64,000 bases of DNA from Theobroma cacao (lineage: Eukaryota > Streptophyta > Magnoliopsida > Malvales > Malvaceae): positions 36,372,851 to 36,436,850 of the forward strand of contig NC_030851.1 in assembly GCF_000208745.1 (NCBI RefSeq), in the 5' to 3' direction. This document shows positions 11,781-24,000 of this stretch, in pieces. Below the pieces are notes generated by a model, which was not told the DNA's origin, searched no databases, and saw nothing but the letters and a program-made list of their open reading frames with translations. Numbering within the stretch: position 1 is the stretch's first letter; every line of letters starts with the position of its first letter. The translations under genes and the position numbers were made by a program.

Positions 11781-12990
11781 TCATCGTGCAATTCTTCCAG
11801 ACAAGAAGGGTTTTTCAAAAATATACTTGATGGGATCCAATTTTGCCACCAACCATGTTGTATGATACAACATATATTGCCGGAGCCTTTGGGCGGTCCA
11901 TGCTAGCACACAACACATCTTTTCGAGCACAGAGTATTTGGACTCATACTTCGTGAATTTCTTGCTCAGGTAGTATATGACCTGTTCTTTCTTTCCAGTT
12001 TCATCATGTTGCCCCAGTACACATCCCATGGAATTCTTGTTCACAATCAAATACAAAGTAAGAGGTTTTCTTGCCGTTGGTGGTACCAACACTGGTGGAT
12101 TTGTAAGGTACTCTTTGATTTTATCAAAGACTATCTGACATTCTTCATTCCACTCTTCTGGGTCTTGTTTTCAAAGCAGCTTGAAGATTGGATCACATTT
12201 GAGGGTGAGTTGGGATATAAATCGAGCAATATAGTTCAACCTCTTTAAAAATCCTCTCACTTCTTTTTGCATTTTAGGAGTTGGCAACTCTTGAATAGCT
12301 TATATTTTATCCAGGTCCACTTTAATTCCTTTTTCACTTACTACGAACCCCAACAATTTCCCAAAAGTAGCACAAAAAGTACATTTTGCAAGATTCAACT
12401 TAAGCTGAAATTTTTGCAATCTCTCAAATAATTTCTTGAGATTAACAGTATGATCCCTTTCCGTACAAGACTTTGCAATTATGTTATTCACATACACCTC
12501 TATCTCCTTATGCATCATATCATGGAACAAAGTTACCATTGCCCTTTGGTAGCTGGTACCTGCATTCTTCAGTCCAAATGGCATTACTTTGTAACAAAAC
12601 GTTCCCCACATGGTTACGAACGTTGTTTTTTCCCATGTCTTCGGGTGCCATCTTAATCTGATTGTATCCAGAAAAACCATCCATAAATGAGAATAAAGCA
12701 TGTTTTGCTATATTGTCCATAAGAGTATCGATATGTGGTAAAAGGAAGCTATCCTTCGGACTCGCTCTGTTTAAGTCCCTGTAATCAACACACATTCAAA
12801 CTTTTCCACCCTTATTAAGAACCGGGACTATATTAGCTACCCATTCAGGATACTTAGCCACCTCCAAGAAACCAGCATCAAATTATTTTTTTACTGTTTC
12901 TTTAATCTTCAGTAACATATCTGGCTTCATCCTTCTTAATTTCTGTTTAATCGATTTGCAATCCGGTCTCCAAGGTAACTTATGCACAAC
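11781..12990 (-). pseudogene. Element 2 reverse transcriptase and RNase H
   Basis: The RT fingers and palm read MCVDYRDLNRASPKDSF (12795 downward), ALFSFMDGFSGYNQIKMAPED and VMPFGLKNAGTSYQRAM. The catalytic box near 12490 reads EVYVNNIIAKS instead of the family's YVDD, so both catalytic aspartates of the box have become asparagine. The ordinary RNase H follows (12092-11781: LYLIVNKNSMGCVLGQHDE, then VIYYLSKKFTKYESKYSVLE). A frameshift near 12640-12600 splits the RT between two frames. The enzyme would normally copy element RNA into DNA; this copy is dead both by frameshift and by active-site change. Confidence 0.9.
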
Positions 12991-13092
12991 AATGTCAGTA
13001 TTAAGACCCGGCATGTCTTGATATGACCAAGCAAACACATCCACATACTCACGAAGTAATTCTTCTAACTACTGTTGTTCACCAGATGATAG

Positions 13093-13290
13093 CTAGGTAC
13101 CAATCTTAACATCTTTCCTCTCTTCCCCATTTCCCAAGTTAATTGTTTCTGTGAGTTCCTGATGAGGTAAAACCTCCCTTTTTTCCTGTTCCAACAATCT
13201 CGACAAATCAAGGGGTAAGTCATAGTCATCCACTTCCTCTTCATTTTTCAATTCATCAACATTCGAAACTTTCTCGAAATCAAAATTCAA
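13093..13290 (-). pseudogene. Element 2 linker between G-patch and RT
   Basis: An acidic segment (SNVDELKNEEEVDDYDLPLD ... ETINLGNGEERKDVKIGT) is followed, past a stop, by sequence matching the usual Tat-lineage lead-in to RT. The homologous segment of element 1 lies at about 23490-23640. The interval 13291-13536 has no recognisable domain. Confidence 0.6.
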
Positions 13291-13536
13291 ATTGTTCTCT
13301 AAATTATCTTCGTGTTCATTATTTAAAGACCTGCAAATAGGTAAAATTGGACATGTGTATAGGCAAGTATTTATTGGTTAAAAATAAATGAAAAGAAAAT
13401 GTGCGAAAGGTTGACAAATTATGAAACACATCATGCTTTGTCATTTATTTAAATGATTAAGGTAACAGAAAGCCCTACTTAAACAAGAAATTACTCCTAA
13501 CGCCCTTGGGCATAGGCATTTAGGTAAAATCGTTCA

Positions 13537-14160
13537 TTACATTTTCAAAGACTTAAAGATGACAAGTAACTCCTTGGCTGTCCAATTGATTAGTTCCTCT
13601 CCAAGCAGTACTAGATACACCGCAGAGACCTTATCGTCAGGTTTTTCATCTTTGATCATATGGATTGATAGCTCAAACATCTGCAAAACTCGATTACCCT
13701 TTGTCAGTGCTTTGGGGTGAATGTAACCTACAGAGCGAAAAGTCTCATACAGGTACGAAATTGTCCTTTTCCCAAATTTTTCTTCCTTTCCCTTGAGCTG
13801 AACCATCCTCTTGATTTTCTTTTGGGCTACTAATTTCTTTCTCTCTTCTTTGGTAGGTTTGTACCCCAAACCAAACCTTTCTTCATTCTTAATCGAAATC
13901 AAAGGACGGTTAATTCCTTGTAAATTCTTCCCTAGCCCTAGACCAGCACGGTACCCTTTTCTCACTGTCTGTTTAACCTCTATTTTAGTTACTGTTGATA
14001 AGTGAGGAGTTGGTATCACTGCCCCTTCTCCCACATAAGTAGCATTAACAAATTCAAAAGATTTGAATGAGCATTCAGGGACTTCTTTTGCCGCTTCTAC
14101 ATAGGGAGTAAATGAGGATTGGATGGCTAATATATCTTCTTTCGCAGAGATGCTTATCAA
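13537..14160 (-). pseudogene. Element 2 G-patch-like segment
   Basis: The 207-codon open frame includes GYRAGLGLGKNLQGI and FGLGYKPTKEERK, the pattern of the G-patch-like domain that many Tat/Ogre polyproteins carry between protease and RT. G-patch domains are glycine-rich modules generally linked to RNA binding; the role in the retroelement is not established. The frame is open, but it is separated from the protease frame and from RT by stops. Confidence 0.7.
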
Positions 14161-14226
14161 TTGGCCTTCAATTATGAATTTTACCTTTTGATGTAGAGAA
14201 GATGATACAGCTTCCGTTATATGAAT

Positions 14227-14733
14227 CTACGAGCGTCCTAATAGATAGTTATAAGATGGGAATATGTCCATCACCTGAAATTGGACATTAAACATACAGG
14301 GATCGATTTTCACTGGTATTTCTATATCACCTATCACTTCCCTTTTAGTTCCATCAATTGCTCTCACTATCATGTGACTGGCCCTTATATAAGTCATATC
14401 GATCGGCAACCTTGTTAATGTTGAACGAGGCATGACATTCAAGGTCGAACCATTGTCAATCAATACTCTGGGTATAGAATGGTCTTTGCATCTGATGGTT
14501 ATGTGGAGAGCCTTGTTATTCCCTCGGCCTCCCGACGAAATTTCTTTATCATTAAAGGCAATGAAGTTCCCCACTGTGATATTTCCCACTATATGGTCCA
14601 ACTTTTCCGCTGATATGTCATGAGCCATGTAAGCTTGATTCAAGACTTTGAGTAACGCATTCCTGTGTGCTTCCAAATTCAAGAGTAAGGATAACAACGA
14701 AATGCGAGCGGACATTCTCGTCAATTGCTCCAC
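14227..14733 (-). pseudogene. Element 2 aspartic protease
   Basis: The frame contains VLIDNGSTLNVMPRSTL near 14450, where the Tat lineage has IDNGSSLNV in place of the usual DTG, then the flap-like stretch and YNYLLGRS at its end, the usual protease C-terminus in Ty3/gypsy elements. It would cleave the gag-pol precursor. Upstream, 14734-15027 is a degraded linker with frameshifts. Confidence 0.85.
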
Positions 14734-15027
14734 TACACTATATTCACTGTGCTTGATAAATTTAAGAAATTCACCTGTTTTTTTCTCCGTGATAGGCCTT
14801 TTAATCTCGTTGTTCGGAGCAACTGCAGGTTCGGTGGTTTGGTCATTGAGAAAGGTACTTGCTTCTTTCGGATCTTCTCCTTGTTTGAACTTTTCTTTTT
14901 CAACGTTTTCTATTATCTCGGGAGAATAGCATCGCCCACTTCACGTTATACCTCCCACGCCAGTTAGATCTGCAGAAGATACTTGGGAAGTAAGGGGGGC
15001 CGTACCTAAGATATTACATTTGTAATC

Positions 15028-17131
15028 CTAGGGAACAACCTTTTCACTCTTGTACAGGAACGGGTTGGGAATTTTAATGGTGTTACCATTTCTGACAGCA
15101 GTAGTGGATGTATCATTCATCGAACTCTTATTTCCTTCATAAAAGATGGTGAGAGGTTTAGGTTTGTTCAAGCCGGATGAATTTGACGCCACTTCAGTTA
15201 GGGGCTCCTCATTTATGGTTTTAACCAAATTCTCTTCGCCTTCTACATAAAACTCGATTACTAACAAATCCATCAACTCTTGCAACTTACGACGAAAGTC
15301 ATCACAATTTTGAATGGAATGTCCAACGACCCCCATATGGAATTTACAGGAATGAGTGAGATCATGCCTCAATTCCTTTGTGTCTACTAATTCTGGAGTG
15401 ATGACGTTTATTTTGAACAATGCTTCAAACACTCTATCCATTGGCGTTTGAATCTCATCAACACTCATTTTCACCCTTCGAGTCATCTCCATGTATGGCG
15501 TTCACTGTCGGCCTTCCATGGTTAGGCAAGGGATTCTCGTCGACATTTGAATTGTCTTTTTTAGCAAAATTTAAAAGTCTTGCTTGAATGAGTGCTTGGA
15601 CTTTATATTTTAAGGCAGTGCAATTTTCTATAGAGTGCCATTGAACCCCAAAATGATAATCACATTGAGCATTCTGGTTGTACCACTTTGGAAAAGGAGG
15701 TTTAAGTGGTTCTATAAGGGTGAGGGCAAGGAGTCGATTTTTAATCAACTACGGTAATAAAGCAGTGTAAGAAATTTGGATGGGATCAAATTGGGTTTTT
15801 CCTTGAGTGGTTTTGGATCCCTTCTAATTGTTACTAGAGGTGTTGGTCGAAGATGTGGGTTTTGACGCTGGTGTTTATTGGAAGGCATTGGTTTGAAAGA
15901 CTGGTTGTGGGGCAAGCTGATAGACATAGGGATTCTGGGCAACGTTGCCTATATTTGGATAGAAAGGTGGATATGGAGGATATGGATGGTAAGGGTTGAA
16001 ATTATGGGTTTGTGAGCCGGTATAAGCAACTGCTTGTACCTCTACTTCTTTTTTCTTGAATGTGGTCCCTCTCTTGGAGCTAGTGGTTTCGTTCCCTTCT
16101 ATTTTTTCATTCTTGATTGCCCCTTCAATTATCTCCCCTGAAAGGACTAGATCTGGAAAATTTTTGGTGGCGTTACCAATCAACCATGCATAGAAAGGTG
16201 CCTTGAGCGTATTTAAAAACAATACAGTCATTTCCTTATCTGTTAAGGGTGGTTGGACTTGTGCTGCTATATCTCTCCATCTTTGGGTATATTCCTTGAA
16301 ACTCTCACCAGCTTTTTTTTCCATGGTCTGAAGTGATAAGCGATCAGGGGCTAATTTAGCAACATGTTTGTATTGTGCCATGAAGGCTCTAGCCAAATCC
16401 TTTCAAGTTTTGATGTGACTCCTATCAAGTTGCACATACCATCTGGCTATCGATCTAGTTAGGTTGTCTTGAAAAAAATGAATTAACAACTTATCATCAT
16501 GTGAGTGTAGCCATCTTCCGGCAGTACATGGTAATATGCGCCATTGGGCATTTTGTCCTATCATATTTTTCAAACTCTGGCACCTTAAATTTGAGAGGGA
16601 TTACCACATCGAGAACTAAGCATAACTCAATTGCATCCATGGTTCCGAACCTATCCACTCCTTCCACAGCACGAAGGTGCTCTTCTAACAGATCGTACTT
16701 TTTTTGGACTTTCTCATTTTCTTCTACTTGTGATGAGTCCTTTCTTAATTTTCTTGCTCTTTTGGATTGTCTAAATCTTGGACATGTATTGGTTCAGCAG
16801 GATTTGTCCTAGAATTCAATCCAAATTGCCCATGAGTTGGTTGATGGCTCATCGAAAGTAGCATATTATAATAACCAGATGATGTCGCCTGAGGGTGGAC
16901 CCTTGGAAAAGTCTAGGCGTAGGGTGGAGTGAATCCGAGGGGATAAGGTGGATCATCCCTTGAGTTCCCAATGTCTTATGCCGGTGGGTTTTTTGGACGA
17001 GCTGACTCTTCTGCTACTCTTTTTCCTTTCCTCAAGCCCACCATCAATTCCATCATCTTTGCTAACTGCTCTCTCATTTCTTCGTAAGCTTTTTCCATTC
17101 TATCCATTCGTTCCCTTTGTTCTTCTTCCAT
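15028..17131 (-). pseudogene. Element 2 gag
   Basis: A plausible start is the ATG at 17131 (MEEEQRERMDRMEK), opening with a coiled coil. The capsid region is at about 16480-16150 (ARWYVQLDRSHIKT, MAQYKHVAKLAPDRLSLQTM, FKEYTQRWRDIAAQVQPPL). A Pro/Tyr-rich stretch follows at 15920-15990. Then come two knuckle-like motifs, CDYHFGVQWHSIENC (about 15650) and CKFHMGVVGHSIQNC (about 15310), and a tail ending in FLYKSEKVVP. Gag packages the element RNA into particles. Stops and frameshifts occur near 16400, 16600-16950 and 15750. The two CxxH-type knuckles are usual for Tat-lineage gag. Confidence 0.85.
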
Positions 17132-17464
17132 GATTCTTACTCGTCGACACGTATTATAAACACGCTGGTCACTGATTTTAGGTTGTCGACCTATCTTGGA
17201 ATCCTTATTTTTAAATCATAAACATGAATTAGATGCATTTTTGGTGCATGAATAAGATGAAAAAAATGCACCCATTATCTTTATTTATAGGCGAAAACAC
17301 TTATTATCATGAAATGGGATTTATGCATGTATAAATGAATGATCATGTACTAAAAGTACTTGTCACTTAACACCCATCAACAAAGTAATCCATTGCATAA
17401 GATATTGTCTTTGGTTACAATTCAGGAGTCATCTTTTATATCTATAAATATTCACCAATTTTAT

Positions 17465-19441
17465 CGTAATGGCTATACACTTCATCTAGATGCTTAATCA
17501 ACTGTTGCTCTTATTTCCCAGTCGAAAAGACCTGGCTCCTTAATACGTCTGTCTTCCTAGCCATGCTTTTTGCCTTGTAAGCCACCTCCCTCATTTCCCT
17601 AAGCAAGTAATCCATTTGGTCATGTTTTTCCACATAATCTTGTTTGTAGGATTCACCCCACTCTCAAATTCGGGTGTTTTCTTGCTTGAGGCCATCATAC
17701 TCTTGTTGATAAGTTCCCATAAGCCCGTTAAACTCTTTGTACTCTTGTCTTAGCAATTGAATGGATTCTTGCTGGAACTGCACTTGGTTTCTTAATCTAT
17801 CATTGTACGCTTGAAACTCATTGCCTTGACTTTCTCTCACTTGTATTTCCCTTCAAAGTTCATTAGTTGCTGCAGAAAACTCGTTATTCAAGCTCTCATA
17901 CTTCTTTTCCCAATCACATTCTATTTTTCAAATTTTCCTTCTTTGTTTGGTCGTTTTCGTATTCATCTTCTCACACTTTTTTTAGAGATCTTCATATCGT
18001 TGTTTCCAGTTAGCGTTTTCAGCTTCAGACTTTTTCTGAGTCAATTCACTTTCGAGCAAAGCATCTCGAGGTTCTAGATCGATTGGGCCACAAGTACATT
18101 TTCTTTCGGGTATACCACATCCTTAACTCATTCAGCATGCCATACTTGATATCTAGTAGTTACTTCATCAGTGTACCTCCCTTGGTCGACTTGGCTGATT
18201 TTTTTCCAAGCTTGCGCAATCCCCTCAATCTTTTTCAGAAAACCTGGCTCTCCATAGGCAAACTCCAAAGTGTTGAGTCGGTGTGTCATCGGCACAAACT
18301 GCTTTGACCCAAACTGTCTTTTCACCATGATTGAGGTATAGTTGATTACTCCTCATGGCCCCATTACCAGCACCCAAGGTTCATCTTTGCATTTGTACAA
18401 GACCGGGGAACGAGGCATCCATGGAGCTCCCCACGTTACTTCCACGCTCATGAGTTTCCGAAACTTAGAGATCCATTGTTCCTTAGTCCTATTTTCTGGC
18501 CATTCATTCTCACAAATTTCTTTGATAGGGGCGCTTTGCGAATGAAATGGCTTCTTGAACCTCTTGACCTTGCACTCAAAGTGACTCACTATCTAAATGG
18601 AAAGAAGTTGTGCACATCCCACAAATCGTCCTTCCCCCTTTCTTCTACAATAGTTTAATGATCTGAGAGTTTCTGCTAGAATAAAAGATGAAGGGTTGGC
18701 CTTGTTGATAACTTGCTCGAAGAAATCTATAATTTCGACCTCTATATGCCCTAAAACTTTGGAAAAAACCACTAGCCCATAAATTCCTAAGGCCATCACA
18801 AGCTGTCCTTACTCGGTGTCCCGATGCTTCATGATATAGCTACGTAGAAAACTCCATGGGATACATTCATTATCCCCTTTTTTCCTTAGGTTTTGGCCAA
18901 CTTCCTTCGAGGTAATAGCCATTATCTTGGCTAACTTTCGCTTGTGTCCGATCTTTTGTCCTCTCTAATATATTTTATCCAGATTGTCAAGATCAATTTG
19001 AAGGAGAGTTGAGTGCTCTTCGATTGTTGGGACCATATCTACCTTATTGAACACAAAACACCAATACAACGGATCCCAGAATTGCACAATGGCCTTCAAC
19101 AACTGTTCATCAATCTGGACCCTAAAGAGCCGAGCTATATGGCGATATCTTTTATCAAAATTTGCTAGAGTCGTGGCCCCCCACCTTTCCCATATGTCAA
19201 GCAAATCTGTGAAATCATTCTGCTTTAGGTCGAGGTGGACTCTATCAGGTAGTAGTGAAACATGATCTTTTGCCAAGCAATCCCCCTCACTTTGTTGGGC
19301 ACTCGCCATGTGCTGAGTCACTTCATATATTCTGTCGTAGCTTGAAGGTGGCCATGATGACTCCATGGATGCAATTGGAGCTACTTCGTCAATAGTTGTC
19401 AAATGACAAATACTTTTCCTATATGCAAAAGTATGATGCAA
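17465..19441 (-). pseudogene. Element 2 ORF1 (extra Ogre-type ORF)
   Basis: An additional coding region upstream of gag is diagnostic of Ogre elements. The N-terminal part (19441-18965) has LLDIWERWGATTLANFDKRY and KAIVQFWDPLYWCFVFNK plus VPTIEEHSTLLQIDL, the pattern of the plant-mobile-like domain catalogued as DUF7745. It continues through 18799-18593, 18589-18353 (WISKFRKLM, WGAPWMP) and 18328-18128 (AWKKISQVD). The C-terminal third (about 18100-17465) is a long coiled coil rich in Gln and Glu (DRLRNQVQFQQESIQLLRQE). Stops and frameshifts break it into at least five pieces. The function of Ogre ORF1 is unknown. Confidence 0.75.
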
Positions 19442-20124
19442 ATATGTATATGCAAAAATGGCAACAAGTTTAAGTTAGTATATTCAAGAAAAATAAAGAG
19501 TAATTCTATATTAATTAATAACATGGATACGTGAGATACCTTCATTATTTTGCGGAGAAAAGTTTAGGGTAAGGGAGAATATAATCATTCCTTCATGTGT
19601 ACCTAATCAAAGGGTATTCTCTCACGAGTGAAGCTCTACATAGGTAAAGGCTACTTAAGGCATTTTATATGCTAGATTTGGGTCGAAAAGGGAGCTAAAG
19701 GTTCCCAAATCGCTCTTCACTGTAGTCTACATGGACTAGCAAGGCACCTCGGTCCTCACCGATTACAGGCTTCAAACGGACTAGGTTCGATCTGAGTGAG
19801 AGTTTTCACTAGATCATGTGGAGGTTATCATCTCACGAGAGCGTAGCTACTTAACCCCCTCCTAATTAAGGACAAAGCCCAGGTAGAAGGCTTACGCATG
19901 AGTGCAAGACGTGTTGTGTGTGAGAAGGAATATACTGACCTTGGACCAATAATCTCACACTTCCTCTATCATAAATTCCCCGTAATTATTAAATGGCAAT
20001 AACAATAATCGAAACAATAAATGCAACAAATAATAGTAAAAGCAAATGCCCAAGATTAAGGAAAACATTAAATTATTTAAGGCCTAAGATAACTTATGAT
20101 TAATTATGGCTCGACTCTTGGATC
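19442..20124 (-). other. Untranslated leader of element 2
   Basis: This lies between ORF1 and the PBS. No domain was recognised; it matches the expected position of the 5' untranslated leader of an Ogre-type element. Confidence 0.55.
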
Positions 20125-20142
20125 TCCCCAGTGGAGTCGCCA
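20125..20142 (-). promoter_or_regulatory. Primer-binding site of element 2
   Basis: The minus strand reads TGGCGACTCCACTGGGGA, two bases (GA) after the LTR end GTTACGACA. This is the PBS form known from Ogre elements, where it is described as complementary to the 3' end of tRNA-Arg. Confidence 0.85.
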
Positions 20143-20144
20143 TC

Positions 20145-22128
20145 TGTCGTAACCCATCCGCTAGACGAGGGCAAAAATTGAGTAACTAGGAGTCACCACC
20201 AATCTTTTTATTTAGGTGTGATTGGCCACCTGTTAACTCGATTTTAATCGATGAAATCCTAAATTAATTTTAGGTCCATCGAAAGAACGAGAATTGGTCT
20301 ACGTTTTTTTAAAGATGGGTTCGGGAGTGCAGTTACGTACAGAGAAGGGTTAGCACCACCGTGGAGCCCGTTCCATGAACGGTACCATTTAATTTTAAAT
20401 TATCCTATCATGGCCTACATTGATTTTATCCCTATGTCTCCTTAGCCTTTGCTTTTTGACTAATTATTTGGTTGATTGAGTCTTTTACTCAGTTTTACGT
20501 ATGCACATGATGCAATCATAAAATGATGTCATAATTTATTCAATTTTAAATAATGAGGTCAACAATCGCTTATCGAAAAATCATTAATAAACTATCCCAA
20601 CGCTTTGGTGAAGTCTCGACGTTTTTCTCACCTAGGGATATCTCAAGAAGAACTCGTCTCTACGAGTTCCTCAAGGAAATCCCATCATCGGAATTCTCAC
20701 CCCATTAACAAGAAGAATGTGGCATGCTATGACAGTATAAGATGATAATGCCTATATGATCGCGTTTATTGATTTAGTTAGTTAAAATTCATGTGATAAT
20801 GTGTTTAATAGTTTAGGATGATTTATTGCCTTGTTTACATATTTATTATTATTATTATTATTTTTGTTATTATTATTATTTATATATATATATTATTTTT
20901 TAACAATAATTATTTGAATTAATGAGTATTGAAGCATAGAGTTCGGATTTATCCCGACGCTTCGGTGAAAATTCATCTCAAACTCCACACCTAAGTAACC
21001 TACTTGAAAGAGGCAACTCTTTGCCCCTTTTTAAGTGAAATTCTATCATCGAATCATTTAAAATAACTATTTTTATTTTATTTTATTTTTTATACTAATT
21101 ATATTTACATCATGTATTGTTGTTATTTTTTTATTTATCATCGGTTTTAAAATTAAGCTAAAATTACATTTAATTTGAGTAAAATGGGTTAGATTCAAAA
21201 TCAATTAAAACAAGCTCAAATCCAAGGAGAATTATACCTTTCCGGGCTCAGATTAGCCCAAATCAATGACCCACAGAAGACCAAAACTGCACCACGAAAT
21301 CTACTCAGCAAGCCTGCAATACTATTATTCGAGACGCACCATTTGGTGCTTGTGACATTGCTCTATACGGTGCCGTTTAGGCTTTAACCTTTTCAGTTCC
21401 CCACTCCCCTAAAACGGTGCCGTTTGGCTCTCTTATACTTGGGTATAAAAACCCTTTTTTTACCATTCCCTCTTCACTTTCACTCTTCACTTTCTGTCTC
21501 TAGTTGGTCACTCTCTCCCTTCTCTCTAAAAGTCTATTTTTTCTCTTTCTCTCAACTCCTCCCCCCGACCCTCGTCGTCGTCGGATTTGACCCCGGCAGC
21601 ACTGCCTTCGCACTCCCTCATTCCTTTCCTTTTCACTCAACCGGCGTCCAGCCTTTCTCCAACGATCTCTCTCTCTTACTCCCTGCCTCAGATCGGCAGA
21701 TCTGGATCTCCAAAAGTCCCCCTTTTGTGCCATCGGCCAGAGCTCACTATCTCTCCCTCTTAATCGCCGATTCAACCCCTTTTAGCGCAATAAAAAAAAA
21801 ACTCTCCTTTTAACTACCCAAAAAAGCCTCTTCCTTTTTGCCTATTGCCGATCCCCTTTTAAGAGCTGGATTGTCCAAAAATTTCTACAATCTAGCGATG
21901 AAATCATGCTCTTTTGAGCATGATTTCACAAGGCTCGAGCATAAATGGGGGCTAATTGCCGAAAGTAAATATTCCCCAAAATTCAGCTACTTTCCAGGGG
22001 ACTTAAGTGCCCCGTAATGACGTACCGAAGAGGGGGGCTGAGTACACGCTCAATCTTCTCCTTGTTTTCTTCTCTTTTTTTATTATTTTTTATTTTTATT
22101 TTTGGTTGATTTTGAATGGGTGTCTACA
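20145..22128 (-). repeat. 5' LTR of element 2
   Basis: This 1,984-bp LTR runs from TGTCGTAAC (20145) to TGTCTACA (22121-22128). It aligns fully with 6417-8393. Differences include an expanded ATT/TATA microsatellite near 20840-20900 and a missing segment of about 14-16 bp near 20152. Open frames at 21424-21813 on both strands lie inside the LTR and are not genes. Confidence 0.9.
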
Positions 22129-22133
22129 GTATA
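22129..22133. repeat. Target-site duplication GTATA (right copy)
   Basis: Identical to 6412-6416. Beyond it the element 1 coding sequence resumes (minus strand ...EYDIVY). Confidence 0.9.
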
Positions 22134-24000
22134 CAATATCATACTCCAAAAGTAAGACTTGCCATCTTGCTATCCTTCCTAACAAAAAAGGTTTCTCAAA
22201 GATATACTTAATTGAATCCAATTTAGCTACGAACCAAGTAGTATGATATATCATATATTGTTTGAGTTTGTGAGCTATCTAAGCCAATGCACAACACATT
22301 TTTTCTATTGACGAGTACTTAGACTCATACTCTATGAATTTCTTGCTCAAGTAGTGAATGACATGTTCTTTCTTCCCATTTTCACCATGTTGTCCTATCA
22401 CGCACACCATAGATTTCTCGAACACTGTCACATATAGGATCAATGGCTTTCCTAGAACTAGAGGTACAAATATTGGTAGTTTTGAGAGATATTCGTAATC
22501 TTTTCAAATGCATTTTGACACTCTTCATTTCACTCACCTGGGTTTTGCTTTCGAATAAGTTTGAAAATGGGGTCACATTTAGTAGTCAATTGGGATATAA
22601 AACGAGCGATATAATTCAAACGACCCAAGAAACGCCTCAGTTCCCTTTATGTTCTAGAGGGAGGCAAATTTTGGATTACTTGTATTCGATCTTGATCCAC
22701 CTCAATCCTTTTTCCACTAACGACGAAACCAAACAATTTGCCTAAAGTAACACCGAAAGTGTATTTAGCTGGGTTTAATTTGAGTTGAAATTTCCTCAAT
22801 CTCCTAAACAACTTTCTGAGATTGGTTGTATGATCTTTTACTTTACGAGAGTTGACAATTATATCATCCACATACACTTCAATTTTTGTATGCATCATGT
22901 CATGGAAAAGAGTCATTATAGCTCTTTGATAAGTAGCTTCGGCATTTTTCAAGCCTAAGGGCATTACTTTATAGCAAAAATGTGCCTCATGTTATCACAA
23001 ATGTAGTCTTTTCCATGTCTCCTAGATCCATTTTAATCTGGTTGTATCTTGAAAACCCATCCATAAATGAAAATAGGGAATGCGTGGCTATGTTATCAAC
23101 AAGGGTATCAATATGGAGCAAAAGGAAGTTGTCTTTTGGACTCACTCTATTCAAATCTCAGTAATCTACACACATTTGAACTTTTTCATTTTTTTTTTAG
23201 GAATGGGGACTATGTTGACCACCCACTTTGGATACTTAGCCACCCCTTAGAATCTTGCATCAAATTGCTTTTTCACTTCCTCTTTCATTTTTAATAACAT
23301 TTCTGATTTCATTCGTCTTAATTTCTGTTTAACCGATTTGCACTCTAACTTCGCAGGTAACTTGTGCACCACAATATCTGTACTCAACCATGGCATATCT
23401 TAATAAGACTATGCAAACACATCCACATATTTATGAAACAACTTGATCATTTCTTTTCTTTTAGCAAGGGAAAGACTTGTACCAATTTGGACTTCCTTTT
23501 TATTCTCCCCACTTTCCAAATTAATCGTTTCTATAGGATCATGAAGATGTTCTATTTGTTTTTCCTCTTGCTCAACCAGTTTCGATAATTCAAGGAATAA
23601 GGGACAATCTTCGTTATCAAGTTCACCAACATATGTATCCTTTTCGAAATCAAATCCAAGACTGTTATCATCTTTATTCTCATATTCATTACTTGAAAAC
23701 TTGGAAATAAATTAATTGAAACAATATAGGAAATATGGAAGCAAAAGAATGGCAGTTTAAATTGAAAACGTGTGAAAGCAAAGATATAGAAATCAATAGG
23801 CGTAAGAAAATTATGACCATGTACCATATGTGTCATTTTTTATTAAATAATATTGAATAAAAGCCCATAGTACATAAAAGAAAATCTCCCTAAGCTCTTA
23901 GGTATAAGCATTAAGGAGTTTGATTTATTATTTTGTACAAGACGTGAGGATGATAGGTAGCACCATGACTGTCCAGTTACTCAACTTCAAATAAGAAGGT
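22134..24000 (-). pseudogene. Ogre-type element 1 pol, 5' part (RT and first RNase H)
   Basis: This is the upstream half of the pol interrupted by element 2. The RNase H remnant spans about 22134-22460. RT follows with EVYVDDIIVNSRKVKDH (about 22850, catalytic YVDD box intact), MPLGLKNAEATYQRAIMTLF, and further up the LDRSSPKDNF-type region near 23110-23180. A lead-in segment with EEKQIEHLHD and ETINLE patterns lies near 23490-23600. Homology to element 2 ends at about 24000, at a point equivalent to about 13590-13600 in element 2. Gag, ORF1, protease, PBS and the 5' LTR of element 1 are therefore missing from this window, removed by a deletion. Many stops and frameshifts are present. Confidence 0.85.

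Larger units (their letters stand above)
6417..22128 (-). mobile_element. Complete Ogre-type Ty3/gypsy retrotransposon, element 2 (15.7 kb, nested)
   Basis: The 15,712-bp element is oriented right to left: 5' LTR 20145-22128, PBS 20125-20142, ORF1 about 19441-17465, gag about 17131-15028, protease and G-patch 14733-13537, RT/RNase H about 12990-11781, second RNase H about 11753-11300, integrase to 9897, tandem array about 8490-8965, PPT 8394-8408, 3' LTR 6417-8393. The extra ORF upstream of gag, the PBS sequence, the doubled RNase H and the 3' tandem repeats are hallmarks of the Ogre branch of the Tat lineage. It is bounded by GTATA duplications. LTR copies differ at roughly one base in ten over a stretch of about 220 bp compared by eye, so the insertion is old. 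Every coding region carries stops or frameshifts. Confidence 0.92.

Noticed and set aside
21500..21775. Arg-rich open frame on the minus strand
   Set aside because: This is the antisense reading of the pyrimidine-rich LTR tract; no conserved domain.
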